Below, in pieces: positions 28,086 to 40,569 of a DNA stretch of 64,000 bases. The stretch comes from Cymbomonas tetramitiformis. Its lineage: Eukaryota > Chlorophyta > Pyramimonadophyceae > Pyramimonadales > Pyramimonadaceae. Position 1 is the first letter of the stretch. Each line of letters starts with the position of its first letter. Made by a program: the position numbers and the translations under genes. The notes below the pieces were generated by a model, which was not told the DNA's origin, made no database searches, and was given only the letters and a program-made list of their open reading frames with translations. Location: contig LGRX02027773.1 of the NCBI GenBank assembly GCA_001247695.2, positions 1 through 64,000 of the forward strand, in the 5' to 3' direction.

Positions 28086-31000
28086 AATGTTCAATGTTTT
28101 TGTAATATACGTACAACATATCCTTAGTATGTTGGGAACGTATTGCATATATGTTGCAGAGATATACGAAAAGGCAAAGAAGCATGCAAACCGGTGGTTG
28201 AGGTCGTACCTGTCCTCCCACTCGTCATCGGCATCGGCATCATTCTTGGGGAAGGATGCGCGGACGAAACACTGGGTTGTCACTTTCCCTTTGTCCCCGT
28301 CTCTAGTGCGATAGAAGACACCGCCGATGTTCACCTTGTTGTACTTGGAACACATGGGCTCGGGACCCATCATGAGCGACTTCTCGTAAGCCGTGTATTG
28401 ACGACCAAGCCATCCTTCAGGGTCCTCCAATGGACCGAACGCGATCGCGGGCACAACACCCACCTCTTGTCGGTACCTATGCATGTTTAGAGCGCGCGGC
28501 ATTCTCCCTGTGATGACAACATATTCTTAGTATACTTACAATATATGATAAACATACAGAAACAAGTTGACAATATGTTGCAGGTATACTACAGATAGTA
28601 CATGCGTGCGAGCTTGCAGGTTGCACCTCCGCCGGAACAGGTCGTACTCAGCATGTTGTTGAAAAAGCTTTCGGTAAGCGGGAATACTCGCTCGCATCCA
28701 GCGGGTCAGTTGGTCAATCTCCAAGGACGTTAGCTCCAATGGCTTGCCCTTCTCCCCGAAGGTAGTGACCACGATGCCGGGAGCGGGGCCCGCCATCAAA
28801 GCCCGCGGGACACGGCCGGCAGTAGCTCTTTCTCGGTTCAAAAGCATGGCCAGGATGCCTCGTAGGGAGCGCAAGGTTTTCAACCTTAGATAGCCGTTCA
28901 TGATGCTTGCCACGGGGAACGCATTGTTCTTCACCCACCCAGCTAGCTTGTGCCCGGAGGCACAGCGTGAGCCGATATGCCTATGCGTCCGTATGTGTGT
29001 CATCGGGGGTAATCTGGGATTGGCACGATGACAGTGAAATTGGGCTTGAAATCACGATGAGAATGAATACCAGATGTCCGGGGTATGACAGTATGCCACT
29101 ATGACACTATGACAGTATGCCAGTATGACACTATAGTAGTATGACAGTACTGTGGGGGGTGTCATCGTGGAACTCAGTCAGACCCTCGAAGAATAGTCAG
29201 ATTCGCATCGGGGTTGAAAAGACAATGAAATCGAATATCAGATATCAAGGTTATGACAGTATGACAGTATGACGCTATGACAGTATGACAGTATGACAGT
29301 ACAGCAGTATGACAGTACTGTGGGACAGTCATCGTGTCAGTCTGTCAGCATAACATCTGAATCAAGAATGACGAATCGGAATTAGAAATGAGATCGGATC
29401 GGGAATTGAACGTTGAGCCGAAGTGTGACATCGGCTGTCGAGAGGTTGACCCTGCAACCTGAGTGATGAGTGAATAAGTATACGTCCACCATTCACGCAC
29501 AGGTCCGAATCGCAGGAGCAGATCGGCCCAGTGCCAGATTTTATGGGTGTTGATTGCAAGCCACTGTGGAGGACCATTCGCTTCCAAGTCCTCAAAGAAA
29601 AGTCTGGTCTGCTCTCTCAAATACTACATATCCTACACGTACGAATCAATACGTTTGTAACATATATTCAACATACCTGTGACATGTGGAACTCATGTCA
29701 CACCAACATTGAATACGTACCCGAGGTTCTATGGAATGCGCAGTGCATTCCCGTATGATGATAGTCAGTTTGGACACAATGTCCTGCAGCGCATTGTCGA
29801 CTTCACCATCATCGCGAGACCAAGAGGACAATACCGCCAACAACTTGGACTCGAAAGCCTTCAGAGCCGCATGCGCCTTGAGGTGCTTTGCGTATTTTGC
29901 GCCGTTGGAGGCGGTTGAGGTGCGCAACAAATGCGTATGCCCATCGCCCCACCGGGTGACTCCCCGCAACTCCTTCAAGAAAGGCGAGTGCTGTTTCCCG
30001 AGAACGTAAGGTGGTCGAAGCCTTCGGACGCGGTGGGATCCCCCATGGACCGTTTGTCATTTTGTACGCCTCATGCGGTTCCCCTGTCCGTGTTGCCGTA
30101 TACCGTCAACACGTGTATGTCATATTGAACACAATTACAGAAACGTTGCACTAATACAAAACTCACCTTTCGAATTCTGCACCCACTCCGTTTGCCCCCA
30201 TTCTGGGTGCAGGCCCTCCTCCTCGGCAAAGTTGCGCGCGGCCTCGTTGAAATCCAGCCCAAGCAGCGTTGTTGCAAGCCTGTTTCCCAAGTTCACGATT
30301 TCGTGCATAGGATCATAGAGCCAATCCAACGCCAAGTTAAAGTACGACAACCTTGCGAATGCGGCGGGCAACTTGAATCCGGTGGCCGAGAAACGTTCCG
30401 CCATGTCCGCTTTCGACCAACCTGATTTGGAAAGTGCCTCGTGTATTTCGCCCATGCGCTTGACAAACTCATGCGTGTAGTTCTCCGGCGGCCCTGCATG
30501 GCACGTGCACAAGTAATACAACATATCTGTGGTATGTTGCAGGCATGTTGATACATGTTGCAAACATGCTGCAAACAATCAAGCTGCGTGGCATAGCGAT
30601 GAGAGCGTACCAGGAGGATGTTGCTTGAAGAATGCGTAGACGATTCTTCCCAGCGCTGGACTGTGACATCCTTTCGTACGGCACAACATGCAACACTTGT
30701 AGGCGTTTACATCCATTCGCTTCCCGGCATCGACCAAGCCTTTGTAATCCATGATCACCCCGAGTAGCATGCACCGTACAAGAACATACTCCTCGTACAA
30801 GAACATACTCCTCGGAAAAGGCGTCCCAAACTCCGCAGCCCGTCTCCCACAACTCCTCCAACTCGTCGACCAGCTTGTCGTACAAAAGAGTCGCATCGGC
30901 GGGATGGATGCCATTAAGAATACCGTAGACCTCAAGGTACTCGTACTTGGAGCGTATCTCCGGCGGCAAGTTCAAGATTTGGAAATACATGGGAAACACG

Positions 31001-32650
31001 CCCGCCTTGTTTTCCCATACGGAAGCCCCATCCGCGCAGAACAGGATGATTATATTCCGCAACTCCTGGAAGAACTCTGGGTACCGCGCCTTCTTCTCTT
31101 TCCACGCATCTCCGTCTGCACACTCCGGACAAAATACAACTCACCGCGGTATACATACAACTGTATGTGTACATCTGCAATATGTCAAAGACATACGTTA
31201 AGTGTATTGCAGATATGCCCTTTGCAGATCCTATCACAAGCATTGGGATCATAGACGCGTGCTGGGCTCTTACCCCAAATTGTGTCTTTGCGTCCACTTT
31301 CAGGAGACGTATGACGGCCATGCGCCCGCATGAGCTCAGCAACTTCAGGTGAATGGAATAGCCTCCGGAAAATTTCCTTCAAGGGCCACCAAAGGAATTG
31401 CAATCGCGGCTTCTTCGGAGTGCCATCCTCCTCCGCCGCTCCAAAGCTTTGCCACCGGCATTCTTTACAGTGTGGACAATGATCCGCGTTCTCCAACTCC
31501 TTCTCGTACAAACAACATCCATTGACGCACATGTCCACTCGTTGGTACGGCGTACTAAAAGCGTCGAAAGTACCCATAGCTTTAGCGAACGTCAAGGGGA
31601 AATGGGTTTCGCGAAGCTCATCAAAGTTGTGAAGTAGGATCTCACACAACGAGGAAAACGATTTTTGGGTCAAGTTTTCCTCCAAGTTCCATTCCAGAAG
31701 ATCCGCGAGGAGCTTAGTTGATCGCCGCACGTTGTGGTCCTGCGTACACATCGCAATTTCAGTGGCTGTCAATACATATGCAATATACTGCAATACATTG
31801 TCAATATGTAGGAGATATGCATACTACATATTGCACGTGCAGTTCACTGCACGATATTTGGCATAATAACGCGTTCTTACCGTCTCCCCTCCGAAAAGCT
31901 CCTTTGCAGCATTCACAATACTTTCCAATTGTGTAGCAATCGCTGCTTTAACGGAGTGGACGGCATCTCCGTCGTCTTCTTCATCGAACCCCAAATCCTC
32001 CCCACCGCCATCCTTGGTCTCACCATCGGCATCCTCGGTCTTAGGCGCATCGCCATCCTCGTCGTCGGGAACTCCGGCCTCGTCGCCTTGACTCGCCACA
32101 TCCTTGGCTTCCACGTCCTGTTGTGCGTGTACCACCTCGTCTTCTGCGCTTGTCCTCCCGGCTTCCTCAGCATGTTCGCCCTCCTTGTCATCCATCGTGA
32201 CGTCCACATCCGTATGTCTGTAGGAGAGTTGCAATGCACCTTCAATACGTTGTCAACATATTGCGAATGTGTTGTCACGCAAGCTTGCCCAATCATTCAT
32301 GGGAGAGAAAGGGCGGAGCGTACCTTAAGGTTTCGCCGCGGTTGCCACAAACTACAGCATCGATTTCTTCAGGGTCCGGTGCGGGTGGCTGGATCTGCCC
32401 GTGGAGTTTCCGATGTCGTGTGCGGGTGGCCTTGCTCAACACTTTTAGTACAACTCCGCCGTAGCACATGGCACAATCATATATAAACCGCCCTCGCTCC
32501 AATGTTACCGAGCCCACATTTCGACGATGCATTGCATGGAGCGAGAGCCAAGGATCGGCTTCGCCCGCCGTGTTCTTCACCTCACCCATCTCCGTGTCCT
32601 TCACCTCAGCTGGCTCTTCCACCGGAGATCTGCTTCGCCCACCGCAGTAT
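27577..32650 (-). CDS. E1 CACTA (tnp2-type) transposase, multi-exon, disrupted
   Basis: Would cut and move E1. Coding blocks on the minus strand, with GT-AG borders where checked: ~32650-32320 (C2H2-like CAMC…RHRKLH), ~32220-31880 (very acidic), ~31770-31270 (VDMCVNGCCLYEKE, CPHCKECRW, FRRLFHSPEVAELM), ~31110-30610 (FCADGASVWENKAGVFPM, QILNLPPEIRSKYEYL), ~30500-30170 (LDWLYDPMHEIVNLG), ~30110-29715, ~29620-29480, ~28948-28590 (DUF4218-like KNNAFPVASIMNG), ~28502-28204 and 28085-27577. These match the tnp2/Transposase_21 family. Breaks: an 18-bp tandem duplication near 30785-30820, a frameshift near 29990 and insertion of repeat R2 at 28949-29479. Introns contain E1 motif words. Confidence 0.8.
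28949..29479. repeat. Dispersed repeat R2, copy 2
   Basis: About 530 bp, highly similar to 9882-10404 and in the same orientation. Lies inside the DUF4218-like coding region of the E1 transposase and splits it (WWTY on one side, KLAGWVKNN on the other). Confidence 0.8.
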
Positions 32651-32756
32651 ATCTCCCATACATATTCAATATACCGGCAACGGTTTCTGATATATTGCAA
32701 CATAATATATCATGAAAAATCAGTATGCAAGTTGAGGTGCCTAAATTTTCGTACAT

Positions 32757-33453
32757 ACCTCATGGGCTCTTCCATCTCGGCAGCCATAGCATCCGTGGTA
32801 ACTGCAATTAAAGACCAAACTCCAACCGCACGGATCAAATCTGGCCAATCATTTATTGTCGAAACGCTCCTCCAATGTCGCCCAAGGCACCGAACCTCCC
32901 GCACATTGTCTCGTGTAGGATTGTCGAGTTGAGAGTCATCGGCCAGCAGCGAGCCGTATGTAGTCGCCTCGAAGTTGCCATCGTGTACTAGGTAGACAAC
33001 AGTTTCCATACGGATCGGTGTCAAAATTGCTTGATGAGCTTCGAAGAAGTCGTAGGCTTCTTCCGCATTCGATGGTAGGTTGTCTCCCTCGGGGGTAACG
33101 TCAAGTGGAAATTGGTGAGGACTACGTTCCGCGTCAACAGTGACTACATCAATGAATCCAGAAATCCCGAAATAGTACCTGCTGTCGTCTAAACGAGCTG
33201 AATTTGCCGCCTCGTGCGCCTCGGGGGGCGCCTCGCCCGCATCTCTGCACAATATCGTCCCAACATGTTTCCAACATCCCATCAACATGCTGCAACCATC
33301 ACGATAGCGTGCTGCAGCATAGTTACGGCGAAAGCAATTAGGCAAGGAAACATGATGAGATGTATCACCTGGAAAAGCTCTTCGATATGGACGATGCACT
33401 AGTCGACATTGAGGATGCTCGCAAGTCAGGCATGCTACTTCCAATGGTCCCAT
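32757..33453 (-). CDS. E1 upstream exon, unknown
   Basis: Coding-like text RYYFGISGFIDVVTV through ATTYGSLLADDSQL to MAAEMEEPM ends at a good 5' splice site (CATGAG|GTATGT at 32757). Everything upstream of ~33190 is repeat-derived and doubtful. It could be the first exon(s) of the E1 transposase or a separate gene. Not recognised. Confidence 0.4.
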
Positions 33454-34015
33454 CTAAAGCATGCCCCTCGTGTGCCTCGTGCGCCTCGGGGGGCGCCTCG
33501 CCCGCATCTCTGCACAATATCGTCCCAACATGTGTTCAACATCCCATCAACATGCTGCAACCATCACGATAGCGTACTGCAGCACTATTGCAGCGAGCCA
33601 CGTGATGAATGGTGGGAGGGAAATCATGCCCCACGAGAGTCCCTTACCTTGCACTCCCGCCGGCTAGTGGAGGGCTCGTGGGTGCCTCAGCATTGGGCGG
33701 CGGGGGGGACTCCTTGCTTTGGGCCTCGTGCGCCTCGGGGGGCGCCTCGCCCGCATCTCTGCACAATATCGTCCCAACATGTGTTCAACATCCCATCAAC
33801 ATGCTGCAACCATCACGATAGCGTGCTGCAGCACTATTGCAGCGAGCCACGTGAGGAATGGTGGGAGGGAAACCATGCCCCACGAGAGTCCCTTACCTTG
33901 CACTCCCGCCGGCTAGTGGAGGGCTCGTGGGTGCCTCAGCATTGGGCGGCGGGGGGGACTCCTTGCTTTGGGCCTCGTGCGCCTCGGGGGGCGCCTCGCC
34001 CGCATCTCTGCACAA
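33211..34015. repeat. 249-bp tandem repeat, 3.2 copies
   Basis: Units starting GCCTCGTGCGCCTCGGGGGG at ~33473, 33722 and 33971, with an incomplete one at ~33211. Each contains ATCGTCCCAACATGTGTTCAA and CATCAACATGCTGCAACC. Units at 33473 and 33722 are almost identical. Unit length is a multiple of 3, giving long artefactual frames. Confidence 0.9.
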
Positions 34016-34146
34016 TGAAACAAATTTGACAATTTGTAAATGTATTCAATACTAATTGTGTTGAATACGCCTCTCGTTGACATATGCAATAGGTCCACAA
34101 CATACTTGCAGCATGTTGAATATGTCTGTGCAATATGCATGCAATA

Positions 34147-34189
34147 CCCTACAGATCTGCAACCCTTGGGAAAGCTTTCCATAGGCATG
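34147..34189 (+). repeat. E2 left terminal inverted repeat
   Basis: 43 bp, perfect complement of 45178-45220. Includes an inner AAAGCTTT palindrome and merges into the CCATAGG motif array. Confidence 0.95.
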
Positions 34190-35300
34190 CCATCCCTGTG
34201 CCCTCCCTATGCCCGCCCTTGGGAACGCTCGGGAAAATCCGGAAATATTTTCCAAAGGCTTGGAAAGTTTTCCATAGGGTATTTCCATAGGGATACCCCC
34301 TTTTGGAGTTTCCACAGGGTTTCTATAGGGCTGTATGCCTATGGAAAAGGACGTTCCATAGGCATGGAAGGCCGTATAATCACCCTATGGAAAAGTAAAC
34401 ATTTCCATAGGACGACTATAGGCATAACCAGGACTATGGAAAACCCTATGGAAAATGTAAACCCTTCCATAGGGCGGCTATAGGCATAGGGGGCCGATGG
34501 AAAGCCCTATGGAAAATATAACTTTCCCATACGCTTTCCATAGGCATGTCCAAGGGCGGGCGTAGGGCGGGCGTACGGATAGCGCACCTATGGAAAATTA
34601 GCGTATACTATGAGTTTTCCACAAGGTTTTCCATACGGCGGGTATAAGGATAGTACACCTATGGAAATGTACAATTCGCCCTGCGTATTCTCGGGAATAA
34701 AGTCGTAATTCCATAGGGCCTTCCATAGGGATGCCATAGGTATGGTAGGCCTATGGAAACGTATAATCCACTCTGCGTATTCTCGGGAATATCAACGTAA
34801 TTCCATAGGGCCTTCCATAGGGTCCCCATAGGGATAGTATACCTATGGAAATATACAATTCATTCTGCGTATTCTCGGTCAATAAAGACGTAATTCCATA
34901 GGGGTTTCCATAGGGTTAGCTATAGGGATAACACAGGGTGAGCATGCCGTAGGTATACTCCTGATACAGGTGGCAAAGTCTATACCTATAGTATCCATAT
35001 GGAATACGTTTCCACACGTATACCGTACGTATGGAATTGACGTTCCATAGGTATAGCCAGCCTATGGAATGAGCTTTCCCAGGGGTGAGCCACCCAGTGG
35101 AAAGGTCTTCCGTAGGTATATCATCCGTATGGAAACATGTTTCCCAAGGGATACCGTACCTGTGAAAGGGTTTCCATAGGTATAACCATTCAGGTTTCAT
35201 AGGGTGAGCATAGGGTGATGATTCATGATATATCCAGGCTTTCCATAGGGCTTTTACTACATATATACATATTAATATACAGAATAATTCCATCTATGAA
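34190..35300. repeat. E2 left subterminal motif array
   Basis: About 1.1 kb of TTCCATAGG, CCTATGGAAA and CATAGG(G/T)ATA words in both orientations. Resembles the subterminal transposase-binding repeats known for En/Spm, but much longer. Confidence 0.85.
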
Positions 35301-35309
35301 ATGAACAAG

Positions 35310-38300
35310 TTATTCGTCATGTAAGTCGCCCACAAAATCTACATGCCTATCTAGTATGAGCATCATCTTGTCTTTATCATATCTCCATGGTGGATCATTG
35401 AAACCGAGTTTGTGCTCGCCGAGATAATATACCAACCTATTTGCATCGGGTCGTCCAGGTGGAATTCTCTTGGTCGTGATGAACCGGTCAAAGTTCCATG
35501 GAATGGGTACAATGCACACCAAGCACTCAATCTCAAATGCTTGGATGAAAACCTCGGAAAGGTCCCATGGCAAGTCCGACCTCAACATCATATTGTTCGC
35601 CACGGTATCTTGAAATGCTGCCTTCAATGGAAACCATCTTACTTTGAGGAAAACCAATTGTTTCCTGCCAATTGGGATGCTATAAATTTTCAGAAGCTCG
35701 CCGTACCTGCGACACATACTTTCCAAAGGGTGAGCATAGGGTGGGCACAGGGTGGACATAGGGCGGCTATAGGGCGGACACAGAGTGGGAAAGCTTAACT
35801 CGTAATCATAGGGAGGGTGTAGGGTGGTCGTAGGGTGGGCACAGGGTGAGCATACGCATGATCTAGGATATATGTTACGGTATAGGGATGTTGTAGGGCG
35901 AACACAGGGTAGGCATAGGGCCAATATAGGGCGAACATAGGGTGGGCATCGGATGAACGACCTGTCTTCATGGGCATTCAATCCATTTACTGGGGTATCA
36001 AAGATTGCCTTTATGTATCGTTGACAGGTGGTGAGGTGGCGGTCGGCGGATCGCGTACGAAAAGTGTCTCGTCCGACTTTCACGTGCTGACTCTTCATCA
36101 CACCGTCCATGTAGACATAACAACGCTCCTTGGTACTCAAAGGACGACATTCCCTCGTCAACCGGTTCAACCGCCATGTCTCCAGATCTTGGATGACGGG
36201 TCGTGGCATGATCCGCCGTTCTCTCAAACTCAATCGCTTCCATTCAGCGAGTTTGGTGTCAAAGTCGTTTTGCAGGAGCTGGGCCCATGGGAAATTCGTG
36301 CGCATATACTTCCGTATACCTTTTATGTCACCTGTGGGTGATCAATGGGTGGGCATAAGATGGTTACGAATTTCAAAGGGTGGGCATAGGGTAGGCATAG
36401 GGTGAGCACAGGGATGGAATATTTCTTTTCAGCTCCAAGGGTGGGCATAGGGCGGGCATATGGCGGGAAAGATTTCCATTGGGTGGGCACAGGGCGGACA
36501 TCTACTGCAAAGGCATCTAAGGCACTGCGTACCTTCATCCAAGGTTATCGGTGTTTGCTTGCCAATCACCTCCACTCGTCGCTTTTGTGGCCCAGTGTAT
36601 GGTGCAACCTTCTCATTAGATATTGAAGCATATATGCCACGGACTAGCATCAGCTGTTTTTCTAGCATCTGACCTGCGACATACATAAAACATAAACAAA
36701 CGTACAGTGCAGCCAGACGTTTCCATACCTATGTTCTCCCTATGGAAGGAGCTTTCCATAGGCACGGTATACGTACGGAACCGATACATAGTAAAGGCAT
36801 AAGGTAAACATAGGGTGGGCATAAGGTGGGCATAGGGCGGGAAACTTTGAGATTCCCATTCCCTATGGTGATCACAGGGATAGCATAGGGCGGACGTAGG
36901 GTGAACATAGGGTGAGCCTAGGTATACATACCGTTCATGATGCTGGCTACTGGCTGCGATCGAGTTTTGACTGACTCCTTGCATTTCCCATAGAATGACT
37001 CCCACGGAAATAACCATGTTCCATGCGCAGGTCCTGTCAGTTCGATATGCCGAGGCAAATGTCGCAAAATATGCGTAGTTATATTCCAATCTTCAGGTGA
37101 AAACTCCTTCTCCCATCGGTCCATTAGAGCTTCAACCCGTTTATGCAGACGGTCCTCGGAGATGATGTGGTTTGAGACTATCTCACGCACCACTACGACG
37201 AACTCCCCAACAAAGGACGAGTATTTCGGATGAGGCAAATCTCCCAATGCGTCTGGCCAAGCTGCGATTGCGCTCATGAAGCCGCAAGTTATGAAGACAA
37301 TCCCCACGGCGGCCTTCAGTTTTCTTGGCTCTCCTGTGCTCGCGCTGAACTCCATGCCCTTAGTTACCACGTTGCCCCAATTCCGATCGACTTTTGATTT
37401 CTTGTACCACTTAATCGCAATAGAACGAATGTCCTCATCCAGACCCCATGGTACAGCGAGTTCTGCAAAAACAGAAAAGAACAGCAGTCACTGTCATGCA
37501 TTATTTGACAATCGCCAGGTTCCAAGGGTGGGTATAGGGTGGCTATAGGTCGGGTGCAGGGTGGGCATAGGGATGGAATATTTCTCTGCAGTTCCAAGGG
37601 TGAGTATAGGGTGGGCATATGGTGGGCACAGGGTGAGCACAGGGATGGAATGCGTTTCCCCAGTTCCAAGGGTGGGTATAGGGAGGGCATAGGGCGAGCA
37701 CAGGGATGGAATGAAATCCCGAGATTGTTACATACCAGCAAAATGTTCTTCCAAGGTTTTCTCCACCTCGTTCTCGTCCACAGGTTCAGGTAGCCACTCC
37801 GGGTGCACATGGTGATTTTCAGCATATCTAAGGCATTTAATATTCCAGTTGCACTGAAAAATAGCACATGTCATCCTATATTCCAAGTTATGAAGTTCGT
37901 GCATGATATCCGGGAAGTAGTCCTTTGTCACGGAAAAGTGTGGCAACAAAGAAAGTGCACACGGCCCTTTGATGCCCGTTCTACTATAAATCTCTCGAAG
38001 CTGAGCAGCAGTGTACAACCCAGAATCTGCGCAACTTGCATTTCTGGCCTGCAGCAATCGTACGTCCTCATCGGTGCGGAGAGGTGCAGAACCTGTGAGG
38101 ACAGTTGTCACATTCGTCATCGCATTCGTTTTCATAGGGTGGGCATAGGGCGATCACAGGGCTAGCATAGGGCGGCCATAGGGCGAGCATAGGGTGGGAA
38201 ACCTGAATTGGTTATCTCAGGTACGGTATAGGGATGCTATAGCGGTGTCACAGGGCGGGCATAGGGTGGGCATAGGGTGGGAATAAGCTGGACTACCTTT

Positions 38301-40560
38301 GAAAATTGTTTTATTCAAACAGCTTGTTCCCCAGGTCTCGCCGGTAATGTTGCAGAACATGCAGGCTTTAGAAGCGGAATTTCCTCCCACTCGATTGGCA
38401 ATTTCCGTTATGCCCCCCGTGCCATAGTCAGCAACAACACACGTGAGCATGCATCGTAACTGGAAGATTTCCTTTTTTCTTGAATCAAACGCTCGGACAC
38501 CAACATTCCACATGTCGAGCAACTCGTCCACCAAGAACTTGTAGTAAATCTGAGCATTACTCGGTTTATCCTCGATTATTCCGTATACCAATAGAAACTC
38601 GTACTTGGCTCGATACTCAGCAGGCAGATTTAAGATTTGGAACGTTATTGGGGTGATTGAGGACGTGACCGCCGTGGAATCGTTATGAGGATTCACTCCA
38701 TCGGCACACATGAATAAGGAGATGTTCCGTGGCTCCGTAAAGAAGCCCGGCTGCTCGACATACACCTTATTTCTCCAGAAGGTCGACTCTGCGATTGAAA
38801 CCGAGCAACGAAACTTATCATTTAAGGTGAGGAACACAATTACACTTTCTGGAATAATAAATGGATTTTGGGCATAGGATAAGCATAGGGTGGTCATAGG
38901 GTGGGCATAGGGCGAACATAGGGTGGGCATAGGGTCAACATACAGTAATCACTCAGTAATAAGAAAACCCGCCAATAAGAAAGTAGCCAGCTTTTTTGAT
39001 TTCTTCACAATATTTAACACACAACACTCCATATTTAAGATCTCTATATAAATAAGAAACTTGCTAGGCTGACCTAAAATTCCTGTTTTCTTAAAATCGA
39101 GTGTTTACTGTAGGATGCAAGGCAATTGTGAATTGGGCATAGGGTGAGCATAGGGTGGACATAGGGTGATCATAGGGATGTTATAGCGTGGACATAGGGT
39201 GATCATAGGGATGTTATAGGGTGGGCATAGGGTGAGCATGTGGGAGGGATACACTTACGATGAAACGTAGTCACAACCGGCAGATCGTCGTTCTCCGCGG
39301 GTGTAGTTATCTTCCATGATACCAAGAGCTCGGCCATCTCTGGTATCAAATATAGCATCGGCAGGAGTTCGTCCAAGCGCCAAAACCTAAATACCTTGTA
39401 CGGCTTTCCCGGAATAAGCCGTCCGTTACGTCGAGAGCTGGGGTGACACCGAAGTTTGTGGCAATGGAGGCACTGGGTAAGGTCGTCATGCCGGCCCGGA
39501 GTGAAGATCATGCATTCATTCCTGCAAACGTCGGCGGTATGGTACGGCAGGCAAAATCCTTCCACATAGACAAAGCTTGTTTGAAGGAGGTCGGGAAACC
39601 ATTTCGTCTCTGATTGCCGATGATGTCAACGTTGCCAATCACCGTTTGCCGCATGAGATTGAAGATTTGATCAAACATGGATTGGGTAGCATTGTGCTCG
39701 GATTTCGTTTCCAGCAGATCAACGACAAGACGATGCATTGTTGAAACCTTCTCGGCATAGACGTGATCAACGACCTGTGAAATCACGAGAGGCATCCCCA
39801 ACTTTACAGGAACTGCAAAATAAAAAAAAGGCATTTCCCTCCGCATGTCCACCCTATGCCCGTCCTATGCCCACCCTATGCCGACCCTATGGAAACATCC
39901 AATGCTTTCCATAGGCATGCCTACCCAGTGAACCACCTATACCCGCCCTTGGGAATGCTCAGGCCCACCCTATGGAAACATTCCATGTTTTCCCAACCTA
40001 TGCCCGCCCAATGCTCGCCCTATGCCCACCCACTGGAAACGTCCAATGCTTTCCATAGGCATACTTACCCAGCGCTCTACCTATACCCGCCTCTGGGAAT
40101 GCCTGTTCCCACCCTATGGAAACGTTCAACGATTTCCCAACCTATGCCCACCTGTTGGCATACGTACGCCCACCCTTGGGAAATACAGAAAGAGGGGTAC
40201 CTCATGGTTATCCATATCCTCATCGTTGGCAGCAGGAATTAGGAGACGGGCACAATGTTCTTCCAGCTTTCTCAAATGATCCTGGAGAATTTCGTCCGCT
40301 TCTGCATTGGCATCTTCCATGTCATCATCACCTCCAAGGGAACCACCATCACCACCATTACGGTCACCCCCGTCATCACTTGAAGTATCGTCTTCACTAC
40401 TACTTTCCCCATGTATACCGCTCCTTGCCATCTCTTGTATAGCTTCGTATGTCGTTGTATCGTTCGAAGAGGTTTTTCAACTTGTAGTCGGCACACGGTG
40501 CAAGGACATGGTGGCATGTCGACCCCGTGGTTGTTTAATACTGGCCCACAACACACCATC
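35310..40560 (-). CDS. E2 CACTA (tnp2-type) transposase, multi-exon
   Basis: Minus-strand coding blocks: ~40560-40205 (CxC…RHTKLY finger, then acidic), ~39830-39260 (YHTADVCRNECMIFTPG, LTQCLHCHKLRC; a frameshift near 39530), ~38860-38300 (FMCADGVNPHNDS, QILNLPAEYRAKYEF, CMFCN), ~38135-37735 (PDIMHELHNLEYRM), ~37463-36935 (DUF4218-like GTWLFPWESFYG, SVKTRSQPVASIMNG), ~36686-36530, ~36340-35960 and ~35720-35310 (DUF4216-like KVRWFP, stop after LHDE). Same block order as E1 and E3. Introns are made of ATAGGGTGGGCATAGGG words; one holds a mariner-type MITE. Two possible frame breaks, otherwise well preserved. Exon borders are approximate. Confidence 0.8.
38943..39110. mobile_element. Tc1/mariner-type MITE, copy 2
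   Basis: 168 bp, ends CAGTAATCACTC… and …GAGTGTTTACTG, flanked by TA. Inverted relative to 23913-24080. Lies in an intron of the E2 transposase. Confidence 0.85.
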
Positions 40561-40569
40561 CATACCAGC

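Larger units (their letters stand above)
26681..34146 (-). mobile_element. E1, CACTA-like transposon (interrupted by E2)
   Basis: Contains a multi-exon tnp2-type transposase on the minus strand. Non-coding parts are filled with CAATATGT/CAATACATGTG/TTGAACA words. The same motif resumes for ~70 bp after E2 (45221-45290), so E2 inserted into E1. The left edge CCCTACGTTTCTAG (26681) begins with the same CCCTAC as E2. The right terminus is not certain (45296-45284 reads CACTAGGACATTC on the minus strand). No partner gene found. Confidence 0.7.

Noticed and set aside
33409..34029. 206-codon plus-strand frame
   Set aside because: Produced by the 249-bp tandem repeat, whose unit length is a multiple of three.
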